Assembly: GCA_964654535.1 (NCBI GenBank)
Contig: CAZZIZ010000008.1
Coordinates: 1 to 39,754, forward strand
Origin: CAZZIZ01 sp964654535
GTDB taxonomy: Bacteria > Bacteroidota > Bacteroidia > Chitinophagales > UBA2359
Direction of reading: 5' to 3'
DNA length: 39,754 bases
This document shows positions 29,393 to 37,599 of this stretch, piece after piece (the first letter of the stretch is position 1; every line of letters starts with the position of its first letter). The notes beneath the pieces are model-generated. The model searched no databases. It was not told where the DNA came from and saw nothing but the letters and a program-made list of their open reading frames with translations. A program made the translations under genes and the position numbers.

Positions 29393-30563
29393 ATATTTCT
29401 GCATAGTCGGATTGCTGCTTTGCTCGGTTCTGTCCTTTGCGCAGAACAAGACACAATTGGAAAGGGAAAAAGTTCAACTCACCAAAGAACTCGAAGAGGC
29501 CAATAAGTTGTTGCTCGAGGTGCGTAACAGTAAGGAGTCTTCTATGGTTGAGGTCAATATGATTGACAAAAAATTAAAAACCAGAGAGCGACTCATAAGA
29601 AACATTGCGCAGCAGCAAAACATATTGGCTAGTACGATAGCACTTACCGAAACCGATATCACCAATCTGGAAGAAGACATACAGTTTCAGAAAGATGAAT
29701 ATGCGCGTATGATTCGCTACGCCTATAAAACCAGAGACGCCTTTGATTTGTTAGCCTTTCTTTTCGCTGCCGATAGTTTTAACGATGCCATCAACAGGTT
29801 TCAGTATATCCGTCACTACAACGAGTACCGGAAAAGAAAAGCGACCACCATTACCGAAAGCAAGAACGAACTTTCAAATTATGTCTTGAATCTAAATGAC
29901 CAGATGGCGGAACAGGCGCAACTACTGTCTAGAAGCGAAGTGGAAAAGGGAACCCTAGACCAAGAGCGAAAGAAGAAAGCCTCTATTGTTTCTGGACTGA
30001 AAGAAAAAGAGGATGATCTGAAGTACAAGGTTGAAGTAAAGAAAGTAGCCATCGAACAGTTGAACGCGACCATTTCACGTATTGTAAAAACTGCTTTAAA
30101 GTCTGAAACAGGAACCAATTACGCCTTGTCTCCAGCGGCAGTAGAATTGTCCTCACGCTTTTCTAAAAACAAGGCAAAGCTTCCTTGGCCGGTAGATCGT
30201 GGAGTGATTACATCTACCTTCGGAGTGAATAAGCATCCTATCTACGATATACAAATTGAAAACAACGGAATTGATATTAGTACCAGTGCGGGCACGTCGG
30301 TGAAAGCTGTTTTTAGCGGTACGGTAAGTTCTATCGTCTTTAGTCCTAGTTTTCAAAATGCGGTGATAGTTAACCACGGAGAGTATTTTACGACTTATTC
30401 TAATTTGAAAGACGTTGTCGTAGTTGACGGACAGAAAGTAAGTACAGGCCAAATTCTAGGGACAATCCATACCGATGCCAAGGAAGGTCGAACGGAGCTG
30501 CACTTTGAGTTATGGAAGGGAATCTCTAAACAGAACCCTCAGAAATGGATTCTTAGGCGATAA
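29337..30563 (+). CDS. EnvC-like murein hydrolase activator with degenerate M23 domain
   Basis: The ATG at 29337 gives 408 residues with a signal peptide ending near VLSFAQ (35). The longer frame from 29247 lies within the DUF4292 gene. Residues 37-255 form long coiled coils (LEREKVQLTKELEEANKLL and later segments). Residues 283-408 are a LytM/M23 domain. Its zinc site is broken: the HxGxD motif reads N309-N-G-I-D313, and the HxH motif reads E387-L-H389. That is the hallmark of EnvC-type proteins, which activate amidases and do not cut peptidoglycan themselves. The likely role is daughter-cell separation in the periplasm. Confidence 0.88.
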   Translation: MKSKNFLLKSPVNISACAKYFCIVGLLLCSVLSFAQNKTQLEREKVQLTKELEEANKLLLEVRNSKESSMVEVNMIDKKLKTRERLIRNIAQQQNILASTIALTETDITNLEEDIQFQKDEYARMIRYAYKTRDAFDLLAFLFAADSFNDAINRFQYIRHYNEYRKRKATTITESKNELSNYVLNLNDQMAEQAQLLSRSEVEKGTLDQERKKKASIVSGLKEKEDDLKYKVEVKKVAIEQLNATISRIVKTALKSETGTNYALSPAAVELSSRFSKNKAKLPWPVDRGVITSTFGVNKHPIYDIQIENNGIDISTSAGTSVKAVFSGTVSSIVFSPSFQNAVIVNHGEYFTTYSNLKDVVVVDGQKVSTGQILGTIHTDAKEGRTELHFELWKGISKQNPQKWILRR

Positions 30564-30626
30564 AAGGGATGCTTTTGGCTCTATGAAGGCGCACATTTCA
30601 GGCATTTATAAGCTATTTTTACAACA

Positions 30627-30845
30627 ATGAAACTTGCAGTATTACTTTTTGGATTTGGTGGCTATGAAGTCCTTTTGGTTTTTGGGGCTATCCTTCTGCT
30701 ATTTGGTGGAAAGAAGATTCCAGAACTTATGAGAGGTCTTGGCAAAGGTGTTCAAGAATTTAACGACGCCAAAGACAGCATTAAAGACGAACTAGAAGCT
30801 GGAATGAAAGATTCAAAAGCCAGCGATACTAGCAACAACCAATAG
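30627..30845 (+). CDS. tatA: twin-arginine translocase subunit TatA/E
   Basis: A 72-residue Tat component. One N-terminal membrane helix (YEVLLVFGAILLLFGG) is followed by the conserved hinge and amphipathic helix GKKIPELMRGLGKGVQEF and an acidic tail (DELEAGMKDSKASD). TatA oligomers form the pore that exports folded proteins. No tatC is in the window. It lies 63 nt after the EnvC-like gene and 7 nt before gatA. Confidence 0.93.
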   Translation: MKLAVLLFGFGGYEVLLVFGAILLLFGGKKIPELMRGLGKGVQEFNDAKDSIKDELEAGMKDSKASDTSNNQ

Positions 30846-30852
30846 CCTATTC

Positions 30853-32265
30853 TTGGAATCCTATTCGGATTATTCTTCCTACCGTCAAAACCTTATTTCT
30901 GGTAACTTTTCGTGTGAAAATGTTGTGAAAACATTTTTAGATAGTATTGAAGCGCAAAAAGATCTCAATGCTTTTATCGAAGTTTACTCTGATGAAGCAC
31001 TCGCGCAAGCCAAAGAAATAGATCGCAAAATAAAAGCGGGAATAAATCTCAAGAGGGTAGAGGGAATGGTCATTGCCATCAAAGACCTGATTTGTCAAAA
31101 GGAGAAAACCATTAGCGCAGGCTCTAAAATTTTCGGCGACTTCAAATCACTTTTTAGCAGCACTTCGCTTCATCGACTTATTGATGAAGGCGCTATAGTT
31201 TTAGGTCGCTTGAATTGCGACGAGTTTGGTATGGGTTCTACAAATGAAAACTCTTGTTTTGGGCCAGTTTTAAATGCGCGAGATAAAACAAAAGTGCCTG
31301 GTGGATCATCAGGTGGAAGTGCCGTAGCCGTGCAGGCCAACCTTTGTCACCTCGCCTTGGGAACAGATACTGGAGGGTCGGTGCGTCAGCCAGCATCATT
31401 TTGCGGTGTCTATGGTTTCAAGCCTAGTTATGGAAAAATTTCGCGACACGGTTTGGTAGCTTATGCTTCTTCCTTTGACCAGTTGGGTTTTTTGAGTAGC
31501 AGTGTAGAAGACCTTGAATTGGTATTAGACATTGCCGCTGGGCCTGATGAATTTGATGCGACCATAGTTGATCAATCTACTCCTAAAGAAATTGCGTCTA
31601 CCCAAACGCTTGCCTACTTTAAACAAACAACGGATTTGCCAGGGCTTGATCCCGAAATCGCCAAAGCCTTTTTTGCTAAGGTTGAGGGTTTGCGTTCCGA
31701 AGGCTGGAAAGTTGAAGCAGTAGATTTTCCTTTGTTGGAATACATGGTCCCGACTTACTATGTGCTTACTACTGCCGAGGCCTCTTCGAACCTTGCCCGC
31801 TATGATGGCGTGCACTATGGGCATAGAACAGAATCTGCAAGCGACATAAACGACCTGTATATCAAAAGTAGAAGCGAGGGATTTGGTCAGGAAGTGAAAA
31901 AGCGTATAATGCTCGGCACCTTCGTTTTAAGTTCAGGATACTACGACGCGTACTATCGCAAGTCACAGCAGGTACGTCGATTGATAAAAGAAAAGACCGA
32001 AGCCATTCTCGAAACTTGCGATGCGATTATCGGCCCGACTACGCCGAGCACGGCTTACGATATGGGAACTGTTGCCAAACAAGATCCTCTACGTATGTAC
32101 TTAGGTGATGTGTTCACAGTGCAGGCTACACTTGCAGGTGTTCCAGCCATTTCTTTACCACTATTTGATCATCCCAACGGAATGCCCTTTGGACTTCAAT
32201 TGATGGGGAAGGCTTTTTGTGAGGAGCAACTCTTGGAAATTAGTAAGGCTATCAGCAAGTCTTAA
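30853..32265 (+). CDS. gatA: Asp-tRNA(Asn)/Glu-tRNA(Gln) amidotransferase subunit A
   Basis: GatA is the amidase subunit of GatCAB, releasing ammonia from glutamine to amidate Glu-tRNA(Gln) or Asp-tRNA(Asn). The start is a TTG at 30853. The 470-residue protein has the amidase signature: Lys77 in VIAIKDLI, Ser152 in PGGSSGGSAVAV, and Ser176 in GTDTGGSVRQP. GVPAISLPL and MPFGLQLMGK mark the C-terminal end. Full length. gatB and gatC are not in the window. It is the last gene of the dut run and converges on elaA. Confidence 0.95.
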   Translation: MESYSDYSSYRQNLISGNFSCENVVKTFLDSIEAQKDLNAFIEVYSDEALAQAKEIDRKIKAGINLKRVEGMVIAIKDLICQKEKTISAGSKIFGDFKSLFSSTSLHRLIDEGAIVLGRLNCDEFGMGSTNENSCFGPVLNARDKTKVPGGSSGGSAVAVQANLCHLALGTDTGGSVRQPASFCGVYGFKPSYGKISRHGLVAYASSFDQLGFLSSSVEDLELVLDIAAGPDEFDATIVDQSTPKEIASTQTLAYFKQTTDLPGLDPEIAKAFFAKVEGLRSEGWKVEAVDFPLLEYMVPTYYVLTTAEASSNLARYDGVHYGHRTESASDINDLYIKSRSEGFGQEVKKRIMLGTFVLSSGYYDAYYRKSQQVRRLIKEKTEAILETCDAIIGPTTPSTAYDMGTVAKQDPLRMYLGDVFTVQATLAGVPAISLPLFDHPNGMPFGLQLMGKAFCEEQLLEISKAISKS

Positions 32266-32293
32266 TATCAAAGACGAAAGCGACATTGTGTTG

Positions 32294-32743
32294 TTAAGCC
32301 GGCCGCAACATTTCAATATGAGGAATGTTGTCCTCCAAATACTGCTCACCTACAACGGCAAAGCCAAAGCCCTCATAAAATTTTTGCAAGTAAAGCTGGC
32401 CGGAGATCCGAATTGGTAAAGGCCCGAAGTGTCTTTCCATTTCTGCAAGGGCAACCCTCATTAATTCCTTACCTAAACCCTTTCCCCTAAAGGCTGCACT
32501 AGTGACAATACGTCCGATACTCGGTTCTTCATAACTCACACCTGGCTTAACCAAACGCGCACAAGCGGCAAGTTTGTCTTCGTGGTAGCCCATAAGGTGC
32601 AAGGATTTTTGATCCTTGCCATCGGCATCCAAATAGGGGCAGTCTTGTTCTACAATAAAGATTTCTTGACGCAGCACCATAAGCTCATAGAGTTGATCTC
32701 TTGTAAGCGAGTCGAAGGGAATAACTTTCCAACTAAGCTGCAT
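32294..32743 (-). CDS. elaA: ElaA-family GNAT acetyltransferase
   Basis: A 149-residue GCN5-related N-acetyltransferase of the ElaA type. It has LVxLRQEIFIVEQDCPYLDADGKD-like spacing near residues 20-42, then GRIVTSAAFRGKGLGKELM, where RGKGLGK holds the acetyl-CoA pyrophosphate. It ends with LYLQKFYEGFGFAVVGE. The acceptor is unknown. Its start lies within the end of the histidine kinase gene (11-nt overlap), so it is probably the last gene of that operon, but a role in the signalling pathway is not evident. Confidence 0.9.
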   Translation of the reverse strand: MQLSWKVIPFDSLTRDQLYELMVLRQEIFIVEQDCPYLDADGKDQKSLHLMGYHEDKLAACARLVKPGVSYEEPSIGRIVTSAAFRGKGLGKELMRVALAEMERHFGPLPIRISGQLYLQKFYEGFGFAVVGEQYLEDNIPHIEMLRPA

Positions 32744-34286
32744 CTTTTGGACTATTAATTAAGTAGTCTCCTGCTTTTAACTTCTTACTTATGGTGAAAT
32801 AAAAAGTGGAGCCTTGATTCGGTTTGCTCTCCAACCAAATCTTTCCGCCATGAAGTTCGACAATTTTTTTGCAAATAGCTAGACCAATGCCGGAGCCTTG
32901 GTATTCTTCTTTGGTGTGCAGTCTTTGGAAGATGAGGAAAACCCGATCTACATACTCTGGATCAATGCCAATACCATTGTCGCTAACCGCAAACTGATAA
33001 TGTCCCTTTTTTTCAATTACACTTATGTTTACGTGTGGTGGACGATCTGCCCGAAACTTTATGGCATTGCTGATTAAATTTTGAAACAAGTGCCCCAATT
33101 GTAGTTTGTCCACGACCAGTGCGGGCAAGTCTTCGTTATGAATAGTCGCGCCCGCTTCATCAATGGCAAATCTTAGATTGAGCTTTGTGTTCGCTACCAC
33201 TTCAGACAGTTCCGTTTTGATAAGCTGCCCACCCATTCTACCCAGTCTAGAGAATAGTAGTAAATCTTTAATTAGGCGTTGCATTCTGTTTACGCCGTCG
33301 GTTACGAAGTTGATGTATTCATCAGCCTCTTCATCCATTTGACCGTGGTACTTCTTACCCAGTAATTGCGTAAAACCACCTATGCTTCGAAGTGGTTCTT
33401 GTAAATCGTGTGAAGCAACGTAGGCAAACTGCTCTAGCTCGCGATTCGATCTTTCAAGCGCTTGAGAACGCTCTACTAATTTTTCGTTGGCTTCTCGTAA
33501 CTGCTGCGTTCTTTCTTCAACTCGATCTTCAAGTTGATCTCGTGCCTCTTGCAGTCGACTGTCCCGACGATTTATTCGATGGAGCATTTCATCAAACTCA
33601 TTGGAGAGAGCGCCTATTTCGTCAGCACCTTCGTCCTTTACCCTTAGTGAGTAGTCCTTGGTATTGGAAACTCGCTTTACAAATATGAGCAGCTTCTTTA
33701 GCGGCTCTGAAATAGAGCGTTGTAGGAAAAAAGAAATAATAATAGCGGTGAGTAAGGCTGCGGCTAACGATAAAAGTGCAGTGTTAAAATATTGCCTGCG
33801 AATCTGATCCAGCTCAAGGTTGTCCATTCTAAAGCAAACGAAACCCAAGTTGGGCGAAATGTTTTCTTCGCTTCTGTCTATGATAGGATAGAAGAAATTA
33901 GTGTATTCTCCATCCTCTACTTCCAAGCCTCCATTGGGTAAGTTCTCCGGTATTCGGAAACTATAAACTGCCTCTCCCTTTTTATCATACACGTCCTCCG
34001 CGCGTCCATACTTGTCGGTAATGACCGCATTCATGATGTTGGGCTCAAGCCTTAGGTCGGGCATGAGGTCTTCGGCTGGATAATTTAACAGGAGGGCCAA
34101 CTGACTATTGGTGGCAATGAAGCTTGCTAGTGACTCTATATTTTGCCTTTGGGTTTTCTTAAAAGTATTAAGTGCCGAGAAGAAGAAAATGGAGGTACAA
34201 GTAATTATGGAAAGCAAAGCCACGATAAACTGAATCATTATTAGCTTATCCTTAATAGAGATATTTCTAAAGGTGATGGCCGCCAT
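32733..34286 (-). CDS. sensor histidine kinase with CHASE8-like periplasmic domain
   Basis: A 517-residue membrane kinase. Two membrane helices (about 17-40 and 168-188) flank a periplasmic domain of the CHASE8 type, with ATNSQLALLLNYPAEDLMPDL and IMNAVITDKYGRAED. HAMP is at about 189-242, a coiled coil at 245-285, HisKA with the phospho-acceptor H293 in YVASHDLQEPLR, and HATPase_c with N403/N407, DNGIG (436-440) and GSGIGLA (464-470). All kinase boxes look intact. CHASE8 is the sensor domain of YfiN (TpbB), which is held inactive by YfiR. A yfiR-type gene lies 12 nt upstream here. No response regulator is in the window. Confidence 0.9.
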   Translation of the reverse strand: MAAITFRNISIKDKLIMIQFIVALLSIITCTSIFFFSALNTFKKTQRQNIESLASFIATNSQLALLLNYPAEDLMPDLRLEPNIMNAVITDKYGRAEDVYDKKGEAVYSFRIPENLPNGGLEVEDGEYTNFFYPIIDRSEENISPNLGFVCFRMDNLELDQIRRQYFNTALLSLAAALLTAIIISFFLQRSISEPLKKLLIFVKRVSNTKDYSLRVKDEGADEIGALSNEFDEMLHRINRRDSRLQEARDQLEDRVEERTQQLREANEKLVERSQALERSNRELEQFAYVASHDLQEPLRSIGGFTQLLGKKYHGQMDEEADEYINFVTDGVNRMQRLIKDLLLFSRLGRMGGQLIKTELSEVVANTKLNLRFAIDEAGATIHNEDLPALVVDKLQLGHLFQNLISNAIKFRADRPPHVNISVIEKKGHYQFAVSDNGIGIDPEYVDRVFLIFQRLHTKEEYQGSGIGLAICKKIVELHGGKIWLESKPNQGSTFYFTISKKLKAGDYLINSPKDAA

Positions 34287-34298
34287 TTTTTTGTCTCT

Positions 34299-34856
34299 CT
34301 AGCGGTCTATCAGTATGGCCAGTTTGAGCAATTGATTGCTCACTTTGAAGCCATTCCTTAGAATTGCATTTTTGTTCAACTCGAATTGCAATCGATTATC
34401 GTATTCTACAAAGTTTATAGCCCCGCCGTCTTCGGCAAAATTCGGCGATTCGCCTATGAGCAATGTGTTGTTATCAGCGACTTCCAATAAGCGCCCGAGA
34501 TACTCAGCGTTTTTCTCCGGGACAAAAAGTATGTCACAGTAGTTGACCACTTCGGCGGCTTTCGCTTTTGATATTTCATTCAATTGATCGGCGAATACAA
34601 TTTCCGATATGACCACCACCTTGCTTTTTATAGTGTGTCTTTGAGATATGTCCAATAAGTAAGGGTAAATACCCGATTTGCTACCCAGCACCCCGATGAT
34701 AAAAACCTGTGTAGTGTCTTCGACACTTTTCCAATCTATGAACTTAGTAAACTGATAGATATAAGCCGCCTTAAGTGGATAGTTGTAGTTTTTCTGAGCC
34801 TGGGTGAAGCCTTGGACAGAAACCAATAAAACCAGTACAAGTAAAAGTTTTCTCAT
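34299..34856 (-). CDS. YfiR-family (DUF4154) periplasmic protein
   Basis: A 185-residue exported protein with a signal peptide (MRKLLLVLVLLVSVQGFTQA). It shows the YfiR/DUF4154 signatures: KAAYIYQFTKFIDW (29-42) at the start and GGAINFVEYDNRLQFEL then NAILRNGFKVSNQLLKLA at the end. In Pseudomonas, YfiR is a periplasmic inhibitor of the diguanylate cyclase YfiN and responds to redox state through disulfides. This protein has a single cysteine (C107), so that redox switch is absent. Its ATG abuts the stop of the TonB receptor gene, and the histidine kinase follows after 12 nt. Confidence 0.9.
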   Translation of the reverse strand: MRKLLLVLVLLVSVQGFTQAQKNYNYPLKAAYIYQFTKFIDWKSVEDTTQVFIIGVLGSKSGIYPYLLDISQRHTIKSKVVVISEIVFADQLNEISKAKAAEVVNYCDILFVPEKNAEYLGRLLEVADNNTLLIGESPNFAEDGGAINFVEYDNRLQFELNKNAILRNGFKVSNQLLKLAILIDR

Positions 34857-37019
34857 CTAAACATTTATTATCAAGCGCAAGAAAGCCTGTCTTCCGGGGT
34901 TGATGAATTGTCTGGGGCCACTTTGCAACAAGTTTGGAGTAAACTGCCTCGTATTCAACACGTTTCTAACACTTCCCATAATGGTAATCTTTACTCCTTG
35001 AAAAAACAACTCCTTCGCCGTTAAGTTTAAATTCCAACTAGCGTAGCCTGGAATTTCGAAAGTCTCGAAGACATCCGGATTTCCGTCCTCGGTCAGCAAC
35101 TTAGACCGATAAACGATCGCATTGTTTAAATAAAGCGATGGAATTATTTCATATCCTACAGACGCATAAGCAGTGTTCGCGTAAATATTTAAAGGGTCAT
35201 TCGGATCCTTAAATGAGTACGAGAGTTGGCAATTTACGTCTTTGATTGAAAAATTTACCTGCGTTTCAAGACCAAGAATATTCAACTCGTCTGGACGATT
35301 CACCCAGGAAAAGTATCCGTTAGGTAAGATTTGGTCCTCAACCCTTATGTTGTAGGCGTTGAGCTCCCAGTAGAAGTTCTTACTAAAGCGCTGCGAAAAG
35401 CCCAGATCTATAGAAGTAATGTTCGAGGGCACTATTTCTCGGTTGTGGGTAGAGATTCCCCCAAAGCTAGCGGTTATCAGCTCGTTGACCGAAGGGAAAC
35501 GACGACCCTGAGAAAAAGAAGCCTTTATATAAGAGTTGTCTAGCAGGTTTACCACCACTCCAGAACGAAGAATTAGTTTTCCGTCGAAGTTGTCGTGCTG
35601 GCTATAGCGCGCACCTAGTGTTACGAAAACCTGTTCATTTAAAATCGATTTTCGCAATTGCGCGTAAGACTCGTTTCGGTTGAACTCAAAAATCGGAAGC
35701 CCCAGAAGTTGTTCACTAGTTGTTTCTGAATTGTAATCCGGATGGGGAATATTGTTGGAGTTAGCCAGCTCTAAGATGTTGTATTGGTAAATGGAATGTC
35801 CTAGGTTTAAGTACAAATCACCCTTACCCAATTCACCATCTTTACCCGTTTTTATTCGACTGGTTAGTTCAAACTTAAGCAGATTCCTTTTGGAGCCGTC
35901 GCTATTTCTTTGAGAATAGAAGCGTGTAAAGTCCGAAAATATTTGATCGGTACTTAGTGGCGCATTGCCCAGACTAAGTTCCGAATTGAAAAGCTCTTCG
36001 TTAACTAAGTGGTTTCGGTCCACGCCCCAAATTTTTTCATTGGTGTTTTGAAACTCAAACAAGAAACTCGTGTTTTCGGAAATGGGAAAGTCTAGCCCTG
36101 CAAAGTTCACCGCTAGGTTCGAGGTTTGTCCGTTGGCTTCGTTGTAATCTAAACTTAAATGTTGAATGCCCTTTTGTTCCGAAACCAAGGAGTAAAAGTC
36201 ACGACCAACGAATACAGGTCCATAGCGCGCTTTGACATGGTAGTTGATGCTTTCACTACCATTTTCAAAACGATTCAGGTTGTGAAAAATCCCATTGCTA
36301 AATTCTGTGGGATTGCTTACGAATCCCTCTTGACCTACAAAAGAAATATCATCATCCTGAAATTCGTAGTCAAAACCGTTGGTGCTAAAAATACGCGCGT
36401 AGCCATCTATTTTTAACTTGTCTCTTTTCTTCACAAAGAGCAAGTCAAACGCCTGCCAACTATTAGAACCTGCTTCAGCCTGCACTTCAATCTTACTTGG
36501 GTGCGTAGGATAATCTTTGGTTACAATATTTATAATGCCAGCAAAACTCTCCGATCCATATAGAACCGTTCCAGGGCCTTGGGTTATCTCTACTTGCTTA
36601 ATATTGTTGGTAGCAAATTGATTGGCTATAAAAGTTTGGGCAGAGTAAAGACTATTTATCTCGCGCCCATTAAATAAAATAAGCGATTGGCTAAAGTTTC
36701 CATTAACTCCGCGCTGCCCACCAGTACTATAGAAACCATTGTCGACAATGGTAATACCAGGGATGCTTTCTAAAAGTTGACTCAGATTAACAAAGCCGTT
36801 TTCAACAATTTGTTTTTCTGTAACTATAAAGAAACTTGAAAAGGGCAATTGCAAGTTGCTTTCCGATTGTGTTTTTGTAACAATCTCAATACTCATCAAG
36901 TCCTCCAAGTCCATTTCCAGGAAGTCATCGAAGGTATAAGTTGTATCCGTTTGCCCCACGAGCCCAAGCATATTTAGACATAAGCCTAAACAAAGTGCGA
37001 TATACTTTAGATTGAACAT
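34857..37019 (-). CDS. TonB-dependent outer-membrane receptor
   Basis: The start is set at the ATG at 37019, which opens a signal peptide (MFNLKYIALCLGLCLNMLGLVGQ). The frame from 37043 adds eight residues. The 720-residue protein has an N-terminal FLEMDLEDLMSIEIVTKTQ linker, then a plug domain (FVNLSQLLESIPGITIVDNG, GSESFAGIINIVTKDY) and a 22-strand-type barrel. It lacks the carboxypeptidase-like domain and SusD partner of polysaccharide-uptake systems. The linker is the type seen in catecholate/vitamin-like receptors. The substrate is unknown. It is the first gene of the YfiR/histidine kinase operon, so it may sense as well as transport. Confidence 0.9.
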   Translation of the reverse strand: MFNLKYIALCLGLCLNMLGLVGQTDTTYTFDDFLEMDLEDLMSIEIVTKTQSESNLQLPFSSFFIVTEKQIVENGFVNLSQLLESIPGITIVDNGFYSTGGQRGVNGNFSQSLILFNGREINSLYSAQTFIANQFATNNIKQVEITQGPGTVLYGSESFAGIINIVTKDYPTHPSKIEVQAEAGSNSWQAFDLLFVKKRDKLKIDGYARIFSTNGFDYEFQDDDISFVGQEGFVSNPTEFSNGIFHNLNRFENGSESINYHVKARYGPVFVGRDFYSLVSEQKGIQHLSLDYNEANGQTSNLAVNFAGLDFPISENTSFLFEFQNTNEKIWGVDRNHLVNEELFNSELSLGNAPLSTDQIFSDFTRFYSQRNSDGSKRNLLKFELTSRIKTGKDGELGKGDLYLNLGHSIYQYNILELANSNNIPHPDYNSETTSEQLLGLPIFEFNRNESYAQLRKSILNEQVFVTLGARYSQHDNFDGKLILRSGVVVNLLDNSYIKASFSQGRRFPSVNELITASFGGISTHNREIVPSNITSIDLGFSQRFSKNFYWELNAYNIRVEDQILPNGYFSWVNRPDELNILGLETQVNFSIKDVNCQLSYSFKDPNDPLNIYANTAYASVGYEIIPSLYLNNAIVYRSKLLTEDGNPDVFETFEIPGYASWNLNLTAKELFFQGVKITIMGSVRNVLNTRQFTPNLLQSGPRQFINPGRQAFLRLIINV

Positions 37020-37095
37020 TGCGGAGGGTCTATCTGAAGCCATTAGGATTTAAGAAGAGAAAATATAAAAGACGCTTAACTGTATTAAGATAAGT

Positions 37096-37103
37096 CAAAG
37101 CTA
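37096..37103 (-). promoter_or_regulatory. candidate -7 element of the TonB receptor operon
   Basis: The minus strand reads TAGCTTTG, an exact TAnnTTTG match, 76 nt before the ATG. A short dyad GTGAA-TT-TTCAC (37118-37129) lies where the -33 region would be and could bind a regulator. The dyad is short enough to occur by chance. Confidence 0.5.
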
Positions 37104-37217
37104 AGGGTTAAAATATCGTGAATTTTCACCCTAGGGCACTTAAATTGGGCGAATTGGCGTTTTTGTTTGTCCTGAATTCTTTTTAAATTTCTTTTACTAA
37201 CCAATCTAAATTGCCCT

Positions 37218-37484
37218 ATGAACATAACATTCAACGAACTAAGAAGAATTAAAGATGAGCTACCCAATGGCAGTATGTCCAAGATCGCTCAATCGCTAGG
37301 AGTAGATGTAGAGACGGTAAGAAACTACTTTGGAGGAGCGAACTACAAAAAAGGAGAAGTCGCAGACATTCACTTCGAACAAGGACCGGGAGGTGGCATT
37401 GTTCAGTTAGACGACACAAAAATTTTAGATATGGCTAAAACCATTATCGATTCATCGAAGCCAACAAAAGGTAGTTTAAACTAA
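37218..37484 (+). CDS. small HTH-like DNA-binding protein
   Basis: An 88-residue protein. Residues 1-45 read as a helix-turn-helix: FNELRRIKDELPNGSMSKIA, then QSLGVDVETVRNYFGG, where 'SMSKIAQSLGVDVETVRNYF' has the A-x3-G spacing of the motif. A Gly-rich loop (EQGPGGGIVQLDD) and a final helix follow. It recalls small conserved Bacteroidota DNA-binding proteins of unknown target. It is divergent from the TonB receptor operon, separated by about 200 nt, and is followed at once by a strong terminator, so it is a monocistronic unit. Confidence 0.75.
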   Translation: MNITFNELRRIKDELPNGSMSKIAQSLGVDVETVRNYFGGANYKKGEVADIHFEQGPGGGIVQLDDTKILDMAKTIIDSSKPTKGSLN

Positions 37485-37495
37485 TCGTTGTGATT

Positions 37496-37534
37496 AAAAA
37501 AAGGGGCAATCAAATTTGATCGCCCCTTTTTTTA
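37496..37534 (+). terminator. bidirectional-looking intrinsic terminator
   Basis: A run of A, GGGGCAATCAAA, TTTGATCGCCCC, then a run of T. The stem has 12 pairs with one A-C mismatch and almost no loop. It lies 12 nt after the HTH gene stop. The flanking A and T tracts allow termination in both directions, which suits the convergent EF-G-like gene. Confidence 0.85.
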
Positions 37535-37599
37535 TCATCTGACACAAGAGTTTATTAATGGTTCGTTTCATCACGGACCATTTCGCGTTACTGCTTTCC

